Counted from the stretch's first letter, positions 1 through 11,691 are shown. The stretch is 64,000 bases of DNA from Spodoptera frugiperda (GCF_023101765.2 NC_064217.1:8715788-8779787), one strand, 5' to 3'. A program made the numbers and translations. The notes: generated by a model not told the origin, from the letters alone.

Positions 1-1053
1 TGTAAGAAGACGCTGCTCAAAAGAGTGGGAATAGAATGAAGATTTATTATGATTTAGCTATTGACGATCTTTTTCGAAACCTTCAAAAGGTGACCTAGCT
101 TTCTGCGGATAAAAGATTAGGGCATGGGGGATTTGTACCTCACTAAAACCACCCCGATGGGAAACCTCACCACCTGTAAGTCGGCACCGGGTACTCTAAT
201 AGACTTACCCCGGAGCTCCCAGTATTGTAAGTACCTATAGTGTATGGGAATTCATTTTTTTGGCGGTCTGGTTACTAACCCGTTATTGGCTTAACTATGA
301 GATCGAGATTTTTTATTAGATTTATTTAATGAAAATGTACAAGTTACGACAATCTGGTCTTTATCAATCTGTCTTTATCAAGGTTGAACTATTTTTTAAC
401 TAAAAACTTCCATTCATATAGAAGAACGATAATGAAATAATTGAATCCTATATCCATATATCAATTATACTAACACTAATTGAATGAGGATACATAGACA
501 TGCCAATGTCATTTAATTGGATAAATTAGAAACTGTTATTTATTATGTTACTAGCTGACCCTACGAACTTCCCTACATATAACATGAATGAAGACATGAC
601 ATATTTTTTCGTGACTTATTTCATATAAGGTAAGGTGGCCCATTTCTTATAATAATTATAATGGATACTACCCACTTAAAAGATGACTTTAACTCTTAAA
701 GACGATTCTTCTTGCGTTTTCGTTTTCGTAAAGTCTATCATATTACTTATGCTATTTGATTAGTCCTTAGTTATATTTATTTCTCCTAATTTTACAGTTA
801 ACTTATGCTTTAGTGTTACGGTGTTTTCATGGTTGTATCTACTATGGATCCTGACGTACAGAAGTTGCAGTGGTTTTATTCTGGTATACAGGAGTTACAG
901 CGGTTTTGAAAGGTTGTGTCGGCCTTGTCCCAAAAAGCTAACTAATAATGATTGGTGAAAAGTTTAGTGCCCTGAGGGAGACCATGAATGATGATGATAT
1001 TAACCTAATAGTTTAAAATTTCCATTAATATATAAGGTTGTAAAGGTACTCAC
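1..1053. other. No gene recognised (downstream intron of the membrane protein gene)
   Basis: The next coding exon must start in phase 1 after 1054. I tested the minus-strand AG near 100 (TTATCCGCAG) and it would give an immediate stop, so the exon probably lies beyond the window. A GC-richer patch at 120-230 is unexplained. Confidence 0.4.
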
Positions 1054-1183
1054 AGTCAAACAGGGCAACCAATCCCAGCTGTATCCAGCCAGCAGTCAGG
1101 GCTTCCCAGATGATTAGTATTACTGAGAAGAAGAGGTGGAAGAAGCTGTACACGAAGAATGTTGTCACCAAACAATGGTTCGC
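1054..1183 (-). CDS. Coding exon 3 of a multi-pass membrane protein gene
   Basis: This minus-strand exon encodes residues 102-144 of the protein begun at 7239 (ANHCLVTTFF... to ...GLVALFD, plus one base of the next codon). It is preceded by a pyrimidine-rich acceptor ending in GCAG and followed by a GTGAGT donor, so it is 130 bp and leaves phase 1. Residues 104-130 form the third hydrophobic segment, rich in F, V, L and I, followed by WEALTAGWIQLG. It joins in frame (phase 0) to the exon at 5983-6216 across a 4.8-kb intron filled with repeats. The continuation, probably a fourth membrane segment and a C-terminal tail, is not in the window. The spacing of hydrophobic segments resembles insect four-pass proteins of the DUF4728/Pasiflora type; that family assignment is inference. 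Confidence 0.82.
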
Positions 1184-1344
1184 CTGCAAAAAGGAATAAG
1201 ATAAATTACATAAGGTAAATGAGAACAAAAATGTTAACGTATTTGTATACTATCTACGAATAGAATTGGATGAAGATGTCCTAAAACTATTACAAAACAT
1301 TATTTCGTGCAATTTTTCGAATACGATTTGAATGATATAATTTT

Positions 1345-1493
1345 TGTTTTGAGGCAATCATCCAATGACTTCTCCCGGCTTGGGCGAGGCGATACGGAGT
1401 GTCAGACTCTTACTGACTAAAAACTACCCCGTTCCTAATACTGGTTTTTGACCCAGAGCCCCGGTAACCCGCTAGGCAGTTCGCAGCTCCGGG
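1345..1493 (-). mobile_element. Family B SINE copy
   Basis: Diagnostic core ATCCAATGACTTCTCCCG... to ...CGCAGCTCCGG. The sense strand (CCGGAGCTGCGG... to a poly-A tail) is minus here. It lies 160 bases upstream of exon 3, inside the intron. Confidence 0.75.
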
Positions 1494-2146
1494 TGTTATT
1501 ATGATAAAAATATATACAGGGTATAAACAACATATAAAACTAAATAACTACAAACAAAAGCATATCATTAAAATTCACTTTACGTACAAAGTGTCTTCCT
1601 GGTTTCTGTCAAAGCCGTTAAAAGTAGTACCGTGTTCTAATTAACTATTCAACGTTAAAAGGATACTCTGTAAAAGACCAGCACATCCCGATATCTCAAG
1701 TAGACAAAGTTGTATAAATAATTTTCAACCTTATCACTAAAGTATAAAGTTGAAAGTCTTTTAAAGAATTCTGTCATTTTGGTATAGCAAATTGTGCTGG
1801 CTTCTAGTTAGACTGACAAAGTTCTACAAAGTACTATTCTGTAGTAGAAAAATATTTTGATGTAGCTTACAAAGGTATAAGTTTTGTGAACAACTGTATA
1901 CAAGAGACGGATTTATTGTTTGCATTCTCTGTATCAGAGGGAAGATTAAAAATATATTTTTCTTGATTCTTATCAGGAATTGAGTATGACTTCAAACTAT
2001 TACCGACAATCAAGGGATGGGTATCAAGCGTCCTCTTAAGTTTTATTGACCTAACTACCACTGGTTACTGGCTGGTCTCCCACTGTCACTGTGCCACTTC
2101 CAAGCGTGGGGATAATTAAAATCAAAACAAACTTCCTCTTAAGAGG

Positions 2147-2272
2147 GTTTTTTATGAGGGGAGAATATCATCCAATGACTTTTCCCGGCTTGGGTGAGGC
2201 GAGAACGAGTGTCAGATTCTTACTAACTAAAAATCAGCCCGTTAACTGCTAGGCAGTCCGCAGCTCGGGTCC
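2147..2272 (-). mobile_element. Family B SINE copy, internally deleted
   Basis: Shares ATCCAATGACTTTTCCCG and GCAGTCCGCAGCTC with other copies, but lacks about 25 bases in the middle. Confidence 0.7.
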
Positions 2273-2438
2273 TCTTAATAGGGTAGGTTTTGATCAGGTA
2301 TTATGCACAAGTCTTATAACAATTCATGCTTTAAAAGTTGAATTATAACGCTTAGATTTTCCATGTTAGTCGCAGTTGAGTCACGTTGATTTTGGTCAAA
2401 TTAGCAGCAATTAATTCATATTATAAGTCGTAGCCGAC

Positions 2439-2590
2439 GGAGCTGTGGACTACCTAACAGGTTACCGGGGTTCTGGCTCAAAAAGCAGGAGTAGGAACGG
2501 GGTGGTTTTTATTCGGTAAGACTCTGACATTCCTTCTCGCATCGCCCAAGGCGGAAGAAGTCATTGGATGATTTTCCCCCCTCAAAAAAA
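2439..2590 (+). mobile_element. Family B SINE copy
   Basis: Sense orientation: GGAGCTGTGGACTACC..., AGCAGGAGTAGGAACGGGG, then ATTGGATGATTTTCCCCC and a short A tail. It is inverted relative to the copy 170 bases upstream. Confidence 0.78.
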
Positions 2591-2998
2591 GTTACGTAAT
2601 GTCAATAATTTGAATGAGTAATAAAAATGGCGCCATATAATTTGATTGATTTCTTTTCCTTCTTTCTATTCGAATTTATTGCAAAAGTATAAACTACACC
2701 GATATCAATTAGGCTTGTTTCGTAACACCAATTTCAAACGAAAGTATTTGATCAAAAGTTAATTGTAGAAAATCTGTGGAAACTAATCTTTGTAGCTTTT
2801 AATTTATTTCAATTTGTTGCTTTAATTATTTAATTTGTTCGTGATGTTGAGTTATTTCATTTATCGGTGAGATTATGTAAGATATTGGCAGGTGATTTAG
2901 TGTTAGTTGATTCGAGAGTGTATTTAATTAGGCATTAATCTGATTCATTACAAAATAAAGATAAATCAGATTAGTTATGACATGCAACGTACGTATGT

Positions 2999-4437
2999 AA
3001 CGACACGCTTTTTATACTCGAAGGGGTAAGCAGAATTGCACAATACGGTACGTAATGCCGCTATACAATGTAAGGTAACCTAACCAAATAAGGCCTACCT
3101 TATTTTTATTACCGCCTAGCTCGTAGGTTTAAAATGAAAATGCGCTGATAATTTCAAAATCTTATATTTATTTAATAAACTTTGTAATATTCAAAACAAA
3201 ATGGCTTTAAAAACAAGAAATACACTTTTATTAACACAAATAGCTCAAAGGTCACTTTGGCCTTATTGGGAACCCTATGTCTCAATAAGGCCTAAATAAA
3301 AACAAGTAAATATTCAACCTATTAATTAATACAAAACTTTGTCACTTCTTTTATTAAATCTAATGAGATCCTATTAATGACTTTTGGTTATTAGAGATCA
3401 GACTTTATGAGTTTCTCATCATGTAATACCCATGTAACATCTTTGAACTCATCGGCACCCCAGCATCAGTCAAAAGAATGAGAACAACTTCTTGTTCTTT
3501 AGCCAATTTAGCGACCGACCTAGCTTTTGAGTAGTCGAACCATTCTTTAGATAGTGCGTACTTCTTGGGAAGTTATATCTGGCTGCAGCAGCATACCAGG
3601 TAAAACAGGATGAACAGATTTCAAGGGTTGAATAGATACTATGAAGAATTTCCCGATATCCATTCACCCCTTTTCTGTATTTATTCACCCCGTTTACCCC
3701 TTTCTACCATTTTAACAGCGATTTCCATCTTTTGCAAAATCCATTGGCTTTCCTTTTAACATAAGCTGGTAATCCGTTTTCTATGATATTACTGAAAAAC
3801 GACTATGCCGTAATAAGGCCTACACGTTTTTTTGTAGGCTTTATTAGGGCATGGCACATAGGTAAACAAAACAACGATTATATGAAATACACCGATATTA
3901 TAGCTATTTCACTTATGTGAGGAGATGGCTAAATGTATAATTGTCATACAGACAAATCACGGCACGTCGTATACTGATAAATATAAAAATACTAACAGTT
4001 TACGCTTCTCGAATTTTATAAAAACTAAAGTGCGCTCCACGTCGTGATTGTTTTCGACTGTAGGTTCCAACATAATCGCGGCACGGGTTGCTTGCTGTGC
4101 TCAAATTAGTTAAGTAATGTGCATACGCACTTTTACAAACTTTGGCGACCATTTGAAATCGGGAAGAGGGAAATTTTCAAAATAGGCTTTATTGGGGCAT
4201 AGGCCTTATTTGGTTAGGTTACTATACTCCCACTTTTCACCATTTGTGTTAGAAGTCCCATGTAATAGGGGGTGAGCCTATTGCCAAATATTGGGCACAA
4301 TTCCAGACTCCATGTTACTACTCAGAAATTTTAAAAAATCCCAAAAAAGCCCAGTAGTGCTTTGCCCGACCCGGAAATCGAACCTAAGACCTCTCGTCCA
4401 GCAGTCGCACTTGCGACTAGTCGACCAATGGGGCAGT
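2999..4437 (-). mobile_element. Family D tRNA-headed SINE split by a transposon
   Basis: Left part 2999-3072 (CGAAGGGGTAAGCAGA...) and right part 4225-4437 (CCATGTAATAGGGGGTGAGC... to the tRNA-like head) together form one minus-strand SINE of about 285 bp, split by the element at 3073-4224. The head on the minus strand has a B-box-like GGTTCGATTTCC. Confidence 0.75.
3073..4224 (-). mobile_element. Degenerate pogo/Tigger-like DNA transposon
   Basis: Inserted at a TA (3071-3072 and 4225-4226) within a family D SINE, whose two halves continue on either side. The ends are inverted: AGGTAACCTAACCAAATAAG at the left and its near-complement ending GGTTAGGTTACTA at the right, with further internal AATAAGGCCT palindromes (3250-3300, 3805-3850). 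The minus strand between about 3780 and 3470 keeps transposase-like fragments in shifting frames: AYVKRKANGFCKRW, then AARYNFPRSTHYLK (like the helix-turn-helix of pogo/psq proteins), then ARSVAKLAKEQEVVLIL (like the strand before the second catalytic aspartate). Frameshifts, stops and an internal deletion make it non-functional. The superfamily call rests on the TA duplication plus these fragments. Confidence 0.55.
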
Positions 4438-4898
4438 CTCTATCTAGCTATGATAATTTAATGCTTACACTTTACTGTTTAGCTATGATACTATACACAT
4501 GCATCATAATGTATCGTATTGCTTGTCTCATTGATTTATATTCAATAAATTACAGCCTTCTTTAATACAATTTTACCCAGATATTGAGTTCTCCAATCAA
4601 TATATCGTATTGCGTAACAACGCAATACAGAACTGTCCTGCATCTATTGACGTTATTGGCTGAATGATATCGTATCTGTGCATCGCGACACGATACAAAA
4701 AAGTTCAATAGAATTACGTCACAGATTGGCCGCACGTCACATATTGCAATGACGATTGTGAATCGAATAAAGTTTCCTGGATCGATTGGCATAAAGCTAT
4801 TGTGATTAATCGATTGTGAAGTTGAGTTAACATCTTTTTAATTACTTAGGTATCTACAATTAGCTAGAGAGCTAGCTAGCAACATATTTTTAGGTATT

Positions 4899-5081
4899 TG
4901 ACTGCACGGTTGTTGCGGTGGCTGGGCAACTGGTTCGATTCCCACACTGAACAACTCTTTGTGTGGTCCACAAATTGTTGTTTCGTGTCTGGGTGTCATG
5001 TGCATTTAAACTTGTAGTTCGTAAACGTACCCACGACACAGGAGAAAATCCTAGAGTGTGGCAACGTTTCTTAAAGAATAA
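4899..5081 (+). mobile_element. Family C tRNA-headed SINE
   Basis: TGACTGCACGGTTG..., B box GGTTCGATTCCC, body CACAAATTGTTGTTTCG and ACCCACGACACAGGAGAAAA. The tRNA-like part lacks about 20 bases present in other copies. Confidence 0.75.
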
Positions 5082-5603
5082 ACAAACAAATCTGTTTAAT
5101 CGGTAAAACTATAGTTCATTCATTTGAATTTCAACCTTAAATTTGAAGTCCGACAGTTACATTTGCAACGGAGAAGAATATAACTAGATTTTTACCAAAG
5201 ATAATGGAAACAATGTAAAAAGTATATTAGATTCACATAAACAATAACTTGGCAGTCGGCAGTCGGCAGCATATTTATAAAATCACAAAGAGTTTTCTCG
5301 AGACGCTTTCTCAGTTCGATATTTCTGAATGTATTATTCAATTTTATCTGAATTAATCTTGAATAAATATCGATACCATCTCTACGGGGATATTAAACGG
5401 TTACTTTGTTTCTCCTTTTAAGTAAAAAGATTGTATATCAGAGCGGGAAAGTATTGCCATGTTTGTTTACTATTGCTGTATGTTGGGCTAAGTTAACTAG
5501 GTTATTTTTTTTTCTAGTTTAGTGTAATCACATATGAAGCGTGGCTTAACGTTTGTTTTGTGTGATAATCAAATATTAGGCAAGTATAATAAACATTCAA
5601 AAT

Positions 5604-5842
5604 TTTTTTATGATATAAGCCGGTAAACGATCAGACGAATCACCTGATGGCAAGCAATCGCTGCCGCCCATTGATATCCGAAATAAGAGAGGCGTTACAA
5701 GTGCGTTTTGAACGTTAGGAATTTAAGGGTTGTTGGGCAATCGGGGATTGTGAATTGGGGCTCCGGTAACCTCACTCACGCAACGAAACACGCAAGCGTT
5801 GTTTCACGTTGGTTTTCAGTGAGGTTGTGATCTTTATCGGTT
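5604..5842 (+). mobile_element. Family A repeat, near full length
   Basis: ATAAGCCGGTAAACGATCAG..., CACCTGATGGCAAGCAATCG, GGCGTTACAAGTGCGTT, AATTTAAGGGTTGTTGGG, then GGTAACCTCACTCACGCAAC. It sits 140 bases from exon 2 of the membrane protein gene, within intron 2. Confidence 0.75.
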
Positions 5843-5982
5843 CAATATAATATAACATCTTGTTCGTGAAAAGGTAGGTATACAAAAACTTCATCCAACT
5901 ATATAATTTCAGGACATCATCTCCCACAAAACCCTTTCGTTGACAACATAATAATAACGGTCTGAGTAATGTGATTCCTTAC

Positions 5983-6216
5983 CTTATAAGCGCCTGCCGT
6001 AAACATAATAGCAAATAGGAAGAGCAGCATTCCTATCGTAATATACGTGAGGTAATATGTAAGGACGATTATCCTCTCCAGTGAGTCCTTTGTGGATCCA
6101 AATATGCTCTCAAGATTGTCGAAGTTCCGGAACTTTCCATCCTTCTCGAAATAGTTGTTGGTCACGTTCAAGCCAAGCTGGTACAAATGAAAGGCCACTG
6201 TCGCTATTGCTATCAG
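5983..6216 (-). CDS. Coding exon 2 of a multi-pass membrane protein gene
   Basis: This 234-bp minus-strand exon (78 codons, phase 0 at both ends) encodes residues 24-101. It has a clear acceptor (CTATTCCAG) and a GTAAGG donor. It completes the first membrane segment (to about residue 39, ending FHLYQLGL). A polar loop at residues 40-71 follows, carrying one N-glycosylation sequon (N40-V-T). The second long hydrophobic segment is at about residues 72-97, ending AGAYK. A glycosylated loop between segments 1 and 2 fits a cytoplasmic N-terminus. The reading frame is open past both splice sites, which is chance, but the splice signals and the in-frame joins define the exon. Role is unknown; similar four-pass insect proteins act at the plasma membrane or in septate junctions, which is not shown here. 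Confidence 0.85.
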
Positions 6217-6874
6217 CTGGAATAGAAATGAGTTTTGTATTAATTTAATGATAATCAGATTAGGATAATAAATTAGAAGTATGTTTAGTATCCCTAAATT
6301 GTGAACATCTAACGATGTTTTCATTTACATTTAAAAGAGGTGATAAATAGATACCTTGTAAGTTAAAAATACGCAGTTTTTTTTTTAATATGACACACAG
6401 TTAACAATCATAACAATCGTCTTATAAGAGAAACTAAGCATCACAGCTCTAAAAAGCACTTAGACTAATTCGAAACTACAAGTACTTGTGGTGAACGCCT
6501 GATAGAATAATTTAGGCAAAGCCGCAAAGCAACAACACGAGTGTAAAGCTACGGGACGCGACGACGCTACGCTACACAATTTCGATTTGCATATTTACGT
6601 CAGGCGCTTGTTCGAATGTGAGCTTCATTTGTCAATGATTCGTTGCACGATTGAAACACTTAATACAAGTCTTTTATGTCTTAAAGGGGTAGACAGACTA
6701 CCACATTCAGTAATGTTTTGTAATATTTTCCAAGAAATGAGAAAAGAAACTAATGTCATGCACTAGATGAAGACGATGTAATTGTAAGAAACAATTTTGA
6801 TACAATTTGTATGGAGCTTATGTCAAAATTGTATCTCTAGTAAGCAAATCTACAAATAGATAGGTTATTGAATT

Positions 6875-6940
6875 CGGCCGTTAATTGGTTGTCTAGCGTA
6901 GTAACTGTTGAATTAAGTAAATAAATAAATAGGTATAAAT
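6875..6940 (+). repeat. 3' tail of an unidentified retroelement
   Basis: AATTGGTTGTCTAGCGTAG..., then (TAAA)n. It is matched by 63033-63078. Probably the 3' end of a LINE or SINE; the element body is not recognisable. Confidence 0.4.
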
Positions 6941-7170
6941 ATAAATTTCGAAAATCTCATAACTCTTCTATAGAGTTGTACCTAAGCGAAAAGGCTTACC
7001 GGTAGCCAAACTATATTAAACTCAAGGTACTCAGTAATAAGTTACAAATCCAATTTTAAATGGAATCCCACGTAAATATAACATTTTTATCTCATATAAA
7101 ATACTCCTCTACAAAGCCTCGTAGCGTCGCAGAATGTAAATAATATATAATATGGGTACGCAATACTTAC

Positions 7171-7255
7171 TATTACAATATATCCAAATATAATATTCCC
7201 CACCCTTAAAGGGAAACAGAAAAGAAACTTCCTCGTCATCTTTTCATCTGTGTAT
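7171..7255 (-). CDS. First coding exon (start codon at 7239) of the membrane protein gene
   Basis: This minus-strand exon lies between a long T-rich acceptor (ending TTTTCAG) and a GTAAGT donor. The ATG at 7239-7237 opens 23 codons (MTRKFLFCFPLRVGNIIFGYIVI) in phase 0 with the exon at 5983-6216. The short basic/cysteine N-terminus with F-P-L-R-V-G followed by a hydrophobic stretch is typical of small four-pass insect membrane proteins (DUF4728, LAPTM4-like N-termini); that is recall, not a search. Bases 7255-7240 are 5' UTR, so at least one more upstream non-coding exon is needed. A four-codon uORF (7247-7236, M-K-R-stop) overlaps the real start as ATGA. The first intron is 954 bp (6217-7170) and shows no recognisable feature. 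Confidence 0.83.
7236..7247 (-). promoter_or_regulatory. Minimal uORF overlapping the membrane-protein start codon
   Basis: ATG-AAA-AGA-TGA, whose stop shares bases with the main ATG (ATGACG). A ribosome that starts at the upstream ATG would terminate exactly at the main start. This arrangement can permit reinitiation or dampen translation. That any transcript includes it is inferred from the acceptor at 7256-7257. Confidence 0.45.
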
Positions 7256-7524
7256 CTGAAAAGAAAAAAAAAGATAAATGATACACCTTTCTATAATACA
7301 ACCGTTTCCCTCAAAGGGTTGCGTAGAAATAATAGAATAAAATACACATACATTTCACTAGTTTTTCTTTCTGTATGCCTGTTTTAATTAAAGGAAAATC
7401 TACATGATTTTAACTAAGGATAATACTGTTATTCTTAACATAATTCAATTATGTTATTGTTTTATGTGACTTACTCACACTCTAAGACTAGAATCCTCAT
7501 TCTAAAAATAAGAAATAAAGAGAA

Positions 7525-7645
7525 CCACTTACTGTGCTGTAACATTTAATGATTACTTAAAACATTCCTTAGTAACTATTTAGTTCTAAAAATAATTGCT
7601 AAGGATTGGGTTAAGTAACTATTAAATGACTGTGAGTACGGTGGT
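7525..7645. mobile_element. Family G foldback MITE
   Basis: About 50-bp imperfect inverted repeats (ACCAC...CATTTAATGATTACTTAA / TTAAGTAACTATTAAATGA...GTGGT) around a short loop. The same element is at 18104-18223. Confidence 0.65.
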
Positions 7646-8570
7646 TATTTTTGTAAGTAAAACAGGCCTAAAGTAGGTATTTTAAGGTGTATAGCAAATT
7701 GTGTGAAATGTATCGTTAAATATTATTAAAACTCCAATTTGATCTTTGAATGAACGTTAAAATCACCTTTCGAGGTCAAAACAAACCTAGATTTAGCTGA
7801 TAGCAATAATATTTTTTAAGTACTAAACTTTATAATACAATAATGTCATGATGGTAATATTCATTTCTGAGAAGAAACAGAATTAAATTAAAGGTCAAGG
7901 TATCTTTAAGATCAGACTTTCATTCGTAAATATTCGAGTAACTCACTTGACATAAAATTTAATTGAGTTGACCTTTACGATCCAAAGGTAGCCTCTTCAG
8001 ACATTGTCACTTGAACTATGACAAATACACACAATAGTTCATTGTTCACCATACACTGCGCGTTTTATACGCGTACACACAAAACTAATCAAAACAAACC
8101 CGTCCATGCACACAACACACAACCGAAACGTTTGCTATCAAAACACGATGTGCTATTTCAGTTACTTAGGTACACCGCACCTAATCGTTGTAGTTCACGA
8201 CCAATTTAATTGGACCTTTGACAAAGATGTTTTTAATGAGTTTGAAGGTTTCGTAAATAATGGTTGTTGAGGAAGCGACTGCACGGTTCGCTGAACGCTG
8301 GAAAGGTTGCAGTAGGGAGAGAGACCGGGTGAACGGGCCAAGGTCGGGAGCAACGGCTATAAAAAGGTAAGTACATGCAAAAAGGTGGCCTTTCTATATA
8401 GGTTTTATGCGACAAGAATAGGATAGGTAAGTCCCTGGTTTTAGTTACATTTTTCAAGAAAGTTATTGAACCAAATTCGTCCTGGCTACTTCATTAAATA
8501 CGCAATTTCATAGTTTGAAATTATGATAATCAAGTTCAACAAAAACGCTGTAATAATAAAGACAGTACGT

Positions 8571-8941
8571 ATTAATTATTATGTTATCGGCTTACTCACG
8601 TAACGTTTTGACGAGGAACTCGACTAGTTTCAAGCCATGCTAGAGGCTCATATTCATGAGCAGCATTACGCAACACACGACGCGGCGATTGTCGCACTGC
8701 TACTGGCGATTCGAGCTACGCGCCCATCGCGCCCTCTGCCTGGAATCGCGCGTACTATCCGGCGCGCGCGACGATGTTGGCTCGTTAGACTCGCTCGCCG
8801 GCGGCTGCGCAGGTGTTGGGTTCGATTCTCGGGTCGACGCAAAATGATCGGGTCATGAATATGAGCCTCTAGCATGGCTTGAAACTAGTCGAGTTCCTCG
8901 TCAAAACGTTACGTGAGTAAGCCGATAACATAATAATTAAT
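8571..8941. mobile_element. Family J MITE with 89-bp perfect terminal inverted repeats
   Basis: Bases 8571-8659 and 8853-8941 are perfect reverse complements over 89 bases. The 193-bp interior is GC-rich, unlike its surroundings, and contains GGGTTCGATTCTCGGG, which resembles a tRNA B box. A direct repeat GACAGTACGTAT flanks at 8561-8572 and 8973-8984. There is no ORF of interest; the short ORFs here are artefacts of the GC-rich core. The perfect arms indicate recent insertion or gene conversion. Confidence 0.8.
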
Positions 8942-9837
8942 TTAGTATGTCTCACGAAAGTTACAATAAAATGACAGTACGTATATTGACATACCCAAAT
9001 CCTTGTATGTATGCTTGAGGATTTCTAGATGAGCATAAGATAACGTATACAGCTGGGCAATAACCATAGGCTTACAACGATGATAATGATAACGAAGCTG
9101 ACATGTTTTATTATACTGAAAATGTTAAACAGTCACTAAAGAAATGGTATCTATACTGTAAAACTTGGGCAAGCTATCAAGACAGTTGCAAGGAAGAATT
9201 GGAAACTACACTCATAAAAAAAAATTTGGACACCTGGTTTAAAAATAACTGGTCCACATAAAAGGCAATCACAACACGTGTCTTCCGTCCAATCAACATT
9301 GTGAGCATTAAAAGGTATAGGACCATATTTAATTCTAATACGTAGGTAGGTAGGTCCATAATATCTTGACCCAGTTTCAATGCAATTAGTTTTGTAACTC
9401 TTTCTCTGCAGAGAACTTTCGAGATAAAATGGTGCAGTGGGCCAATCCCTGGATTAAGACCGTCTGCTTTGTAGCATTGGTAATACGATGAAATGCTTAA
9501 GATGTGAATTTGGGTTTAAGTACTAGTTGTTGTAAAATTTTGAAGCTTTAATTTTCTTTGTAGATTTTGTGCTACGGATTTAAAGTTGGTTGACGAAATA
9601 AGAATTTGGGCACATAAATCCATCAACTACTAATCACAGGGAAGATTAGTAGCACCCTCTAAATTTTCTCTACACTAATTGAGAAGATTAGCTTAAGGGT
9701 AAGCAACTACTCCAAAGTCTTTAGTGACATATTGACATCTTCTTGTGGATGAGTTAAAAAAGAAACCATAAAAGAGTATACAAAATATCCATCACTCTAG
9801 CCGGTATCACATTTATACTCACAAAAAAAACATGAGT

Positions 9838-9995
9838 TTTGTTTTTGAGTGGGGAAAACCATCCAATGACTTCTCTCGCTCCCTTGGTGAGGCGAGAGGG
9901 AGTGTCATACTCTTATTGACTAAAACCCACCCCGTTCGTACTCCTGCTTTAAGCCGGTGCCCGGTAACTTCGTAGGTTGTTCGTAATTCCGGAGC
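9838..9995 (-). mobile_element. Family B SINE copy
   Basis: ATCCAATGACTTCTCTCG... to CGTAATTCCGGAG, with a T-rich start representing the A tail on the minus strand. Confidence 0.72.
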
Positions 9996-10950
9996 AACAA
10001 TCATATAGCTCAATTTATAAAAATGTATCAAAAACCAAACACCAATGAATTTGGACTCTCTAAGTGGTCTTTGATCTTCTAGCTTTAGTTTATTTCTGTT
10101 AGCCACATTGAAGATTCAAAGACCAACTTCAGTTTTAAATTTAAAAGGGCGATACGAAAATAAACTGCAGTTTATACAAGCTCTTTGGGCTTCCGAACCG
10201 TTTATGTATGTTGTGCAAGTGTTTCTTTTACTCTTATTTGTTTTATTTAGCTGTTTTGTAGCACATTTGCTACAATTTTTAACGCTAGTGTCAAGAGTTT
10301 CTGCGTTCTTTGTTGATTAAAGTGTAATTTTTCCTTTTTGATTATTTGCCGTTGGATCATCGTCATCATCAATAACAGCCCATTTGCATCCATGTTGGTA
10401 CAATAGCGCTTACACCGTTCTAATAGGGCTGTAATTAGCACAGAGTTTGAATTTTCACTCTTCGTATACAACCAGACAACCACTACCAACGTATTAGGTA
10501 CTTGCAATTATTTAATTTACCATCTCATATCGCTTTTGTGTTGAAGAACAAACAAGAACAAACACGCCATTTTCTTATAACCTAACCAAGGTATATTATT
10601 AACATAACAATGTAAAACTTGCTCGATAATCTTTCCGTCCCATTTACATCAATTTGGAGCACGAGCACACTCGTCTGATAAGCCATTGCGACATAAAAGT
10701 AAGCGTGGTTGAGGCACCATTTTGTTAATAATGTTTAGTGCCTATTAAAATGCTGGCTGTATTAAAATTAGGTCGTTTATTTTGTATCCTATGAGTGTGC
10801 TTTGGAGATTAGAAATTATTATTGCTGCGCGGAAAATTGTGCGTGGCTTGAAGTTCCAATTTCGTATTTTTTATTGTTATAGCATTCGCTGTGAAGAGTG
10901 GCTACCAAGGGATTTTTTTTATAGTATGTTTATACAGACGGCTATATACA

Positions 10951-11111
10951 ACCGGTTTTCGCGCAACGTGTAGCGGGTTCGATTCCCGCACGGAGCAACT
11001 CTTTGTGTGATCCAAAAATCCACAATTGTTTCGGGTCAGGGTTATATATGTTTGTTAACGCACCCACGACACAGGAGAATATCCTGGAGTGGGGCAACGT
11101 TTTTTAAACGA
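10951..11111 (+). mobile_element. Family C tRNA-headed SINE, 5'-truncated
   Basis: GCAACGTGTAGCGGGTTCG, B box GGTTCGATTCCCGCAC, then CACCCACGACACAGGAGAA and a GGCAACG end followed by an A-rich tail. Confidence 0.78.
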
Positions 11112-11691
11112 AAAAGAAACAGAAGGGTGGTCATGGACTTTTACTGTTAAATAGAAAAAAAAGAGATGTCAAAGACTGTACTATTTATTGACTACAAGAC
11201 AATTCAATGACAAATTAAAGATTAATTGTTAAGTACTTAGAGTAAACATCAATTAATTATTCAAATAATTATCTGAATGTCAACTTAGCATACATATTTA
11301 ATCATGCTACTAGTGTAGACAGGAAAACAAACAACAACAATACTCATACAATTACTAATGTTCCTTGGCTTACAAATGAAACAGCAAACTAAAATAGCTA
11401 TTCACAATCGTACCATAGGGACTATGAGAGCTGAATGCATAAAATATAACCTTTACAAACTTCTAGGTATATCAGTGATGCACGATGCATAGTGCAGCTG
11501 TGCATGCAATTTCCATCACAAATATCTGACGTAGTACAAAGGGTCGTACACACGAGCGGTATTTTGTTAATGGCTGATACAGGTGGCCATATTATCTGTC
11601 GCCACCTGTTGGTGATGGCTATCAATGCGATTCAGTCATCGATGAGTACTATTAGCTGTTGCAAAGTATATAGCTATACAATGTACACCCA

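Noticed and set aside
8637..8875. R-rich ORFs on both strands
   Set aside because: Produced by the GC-rich core and palindromic arms of the MITE.
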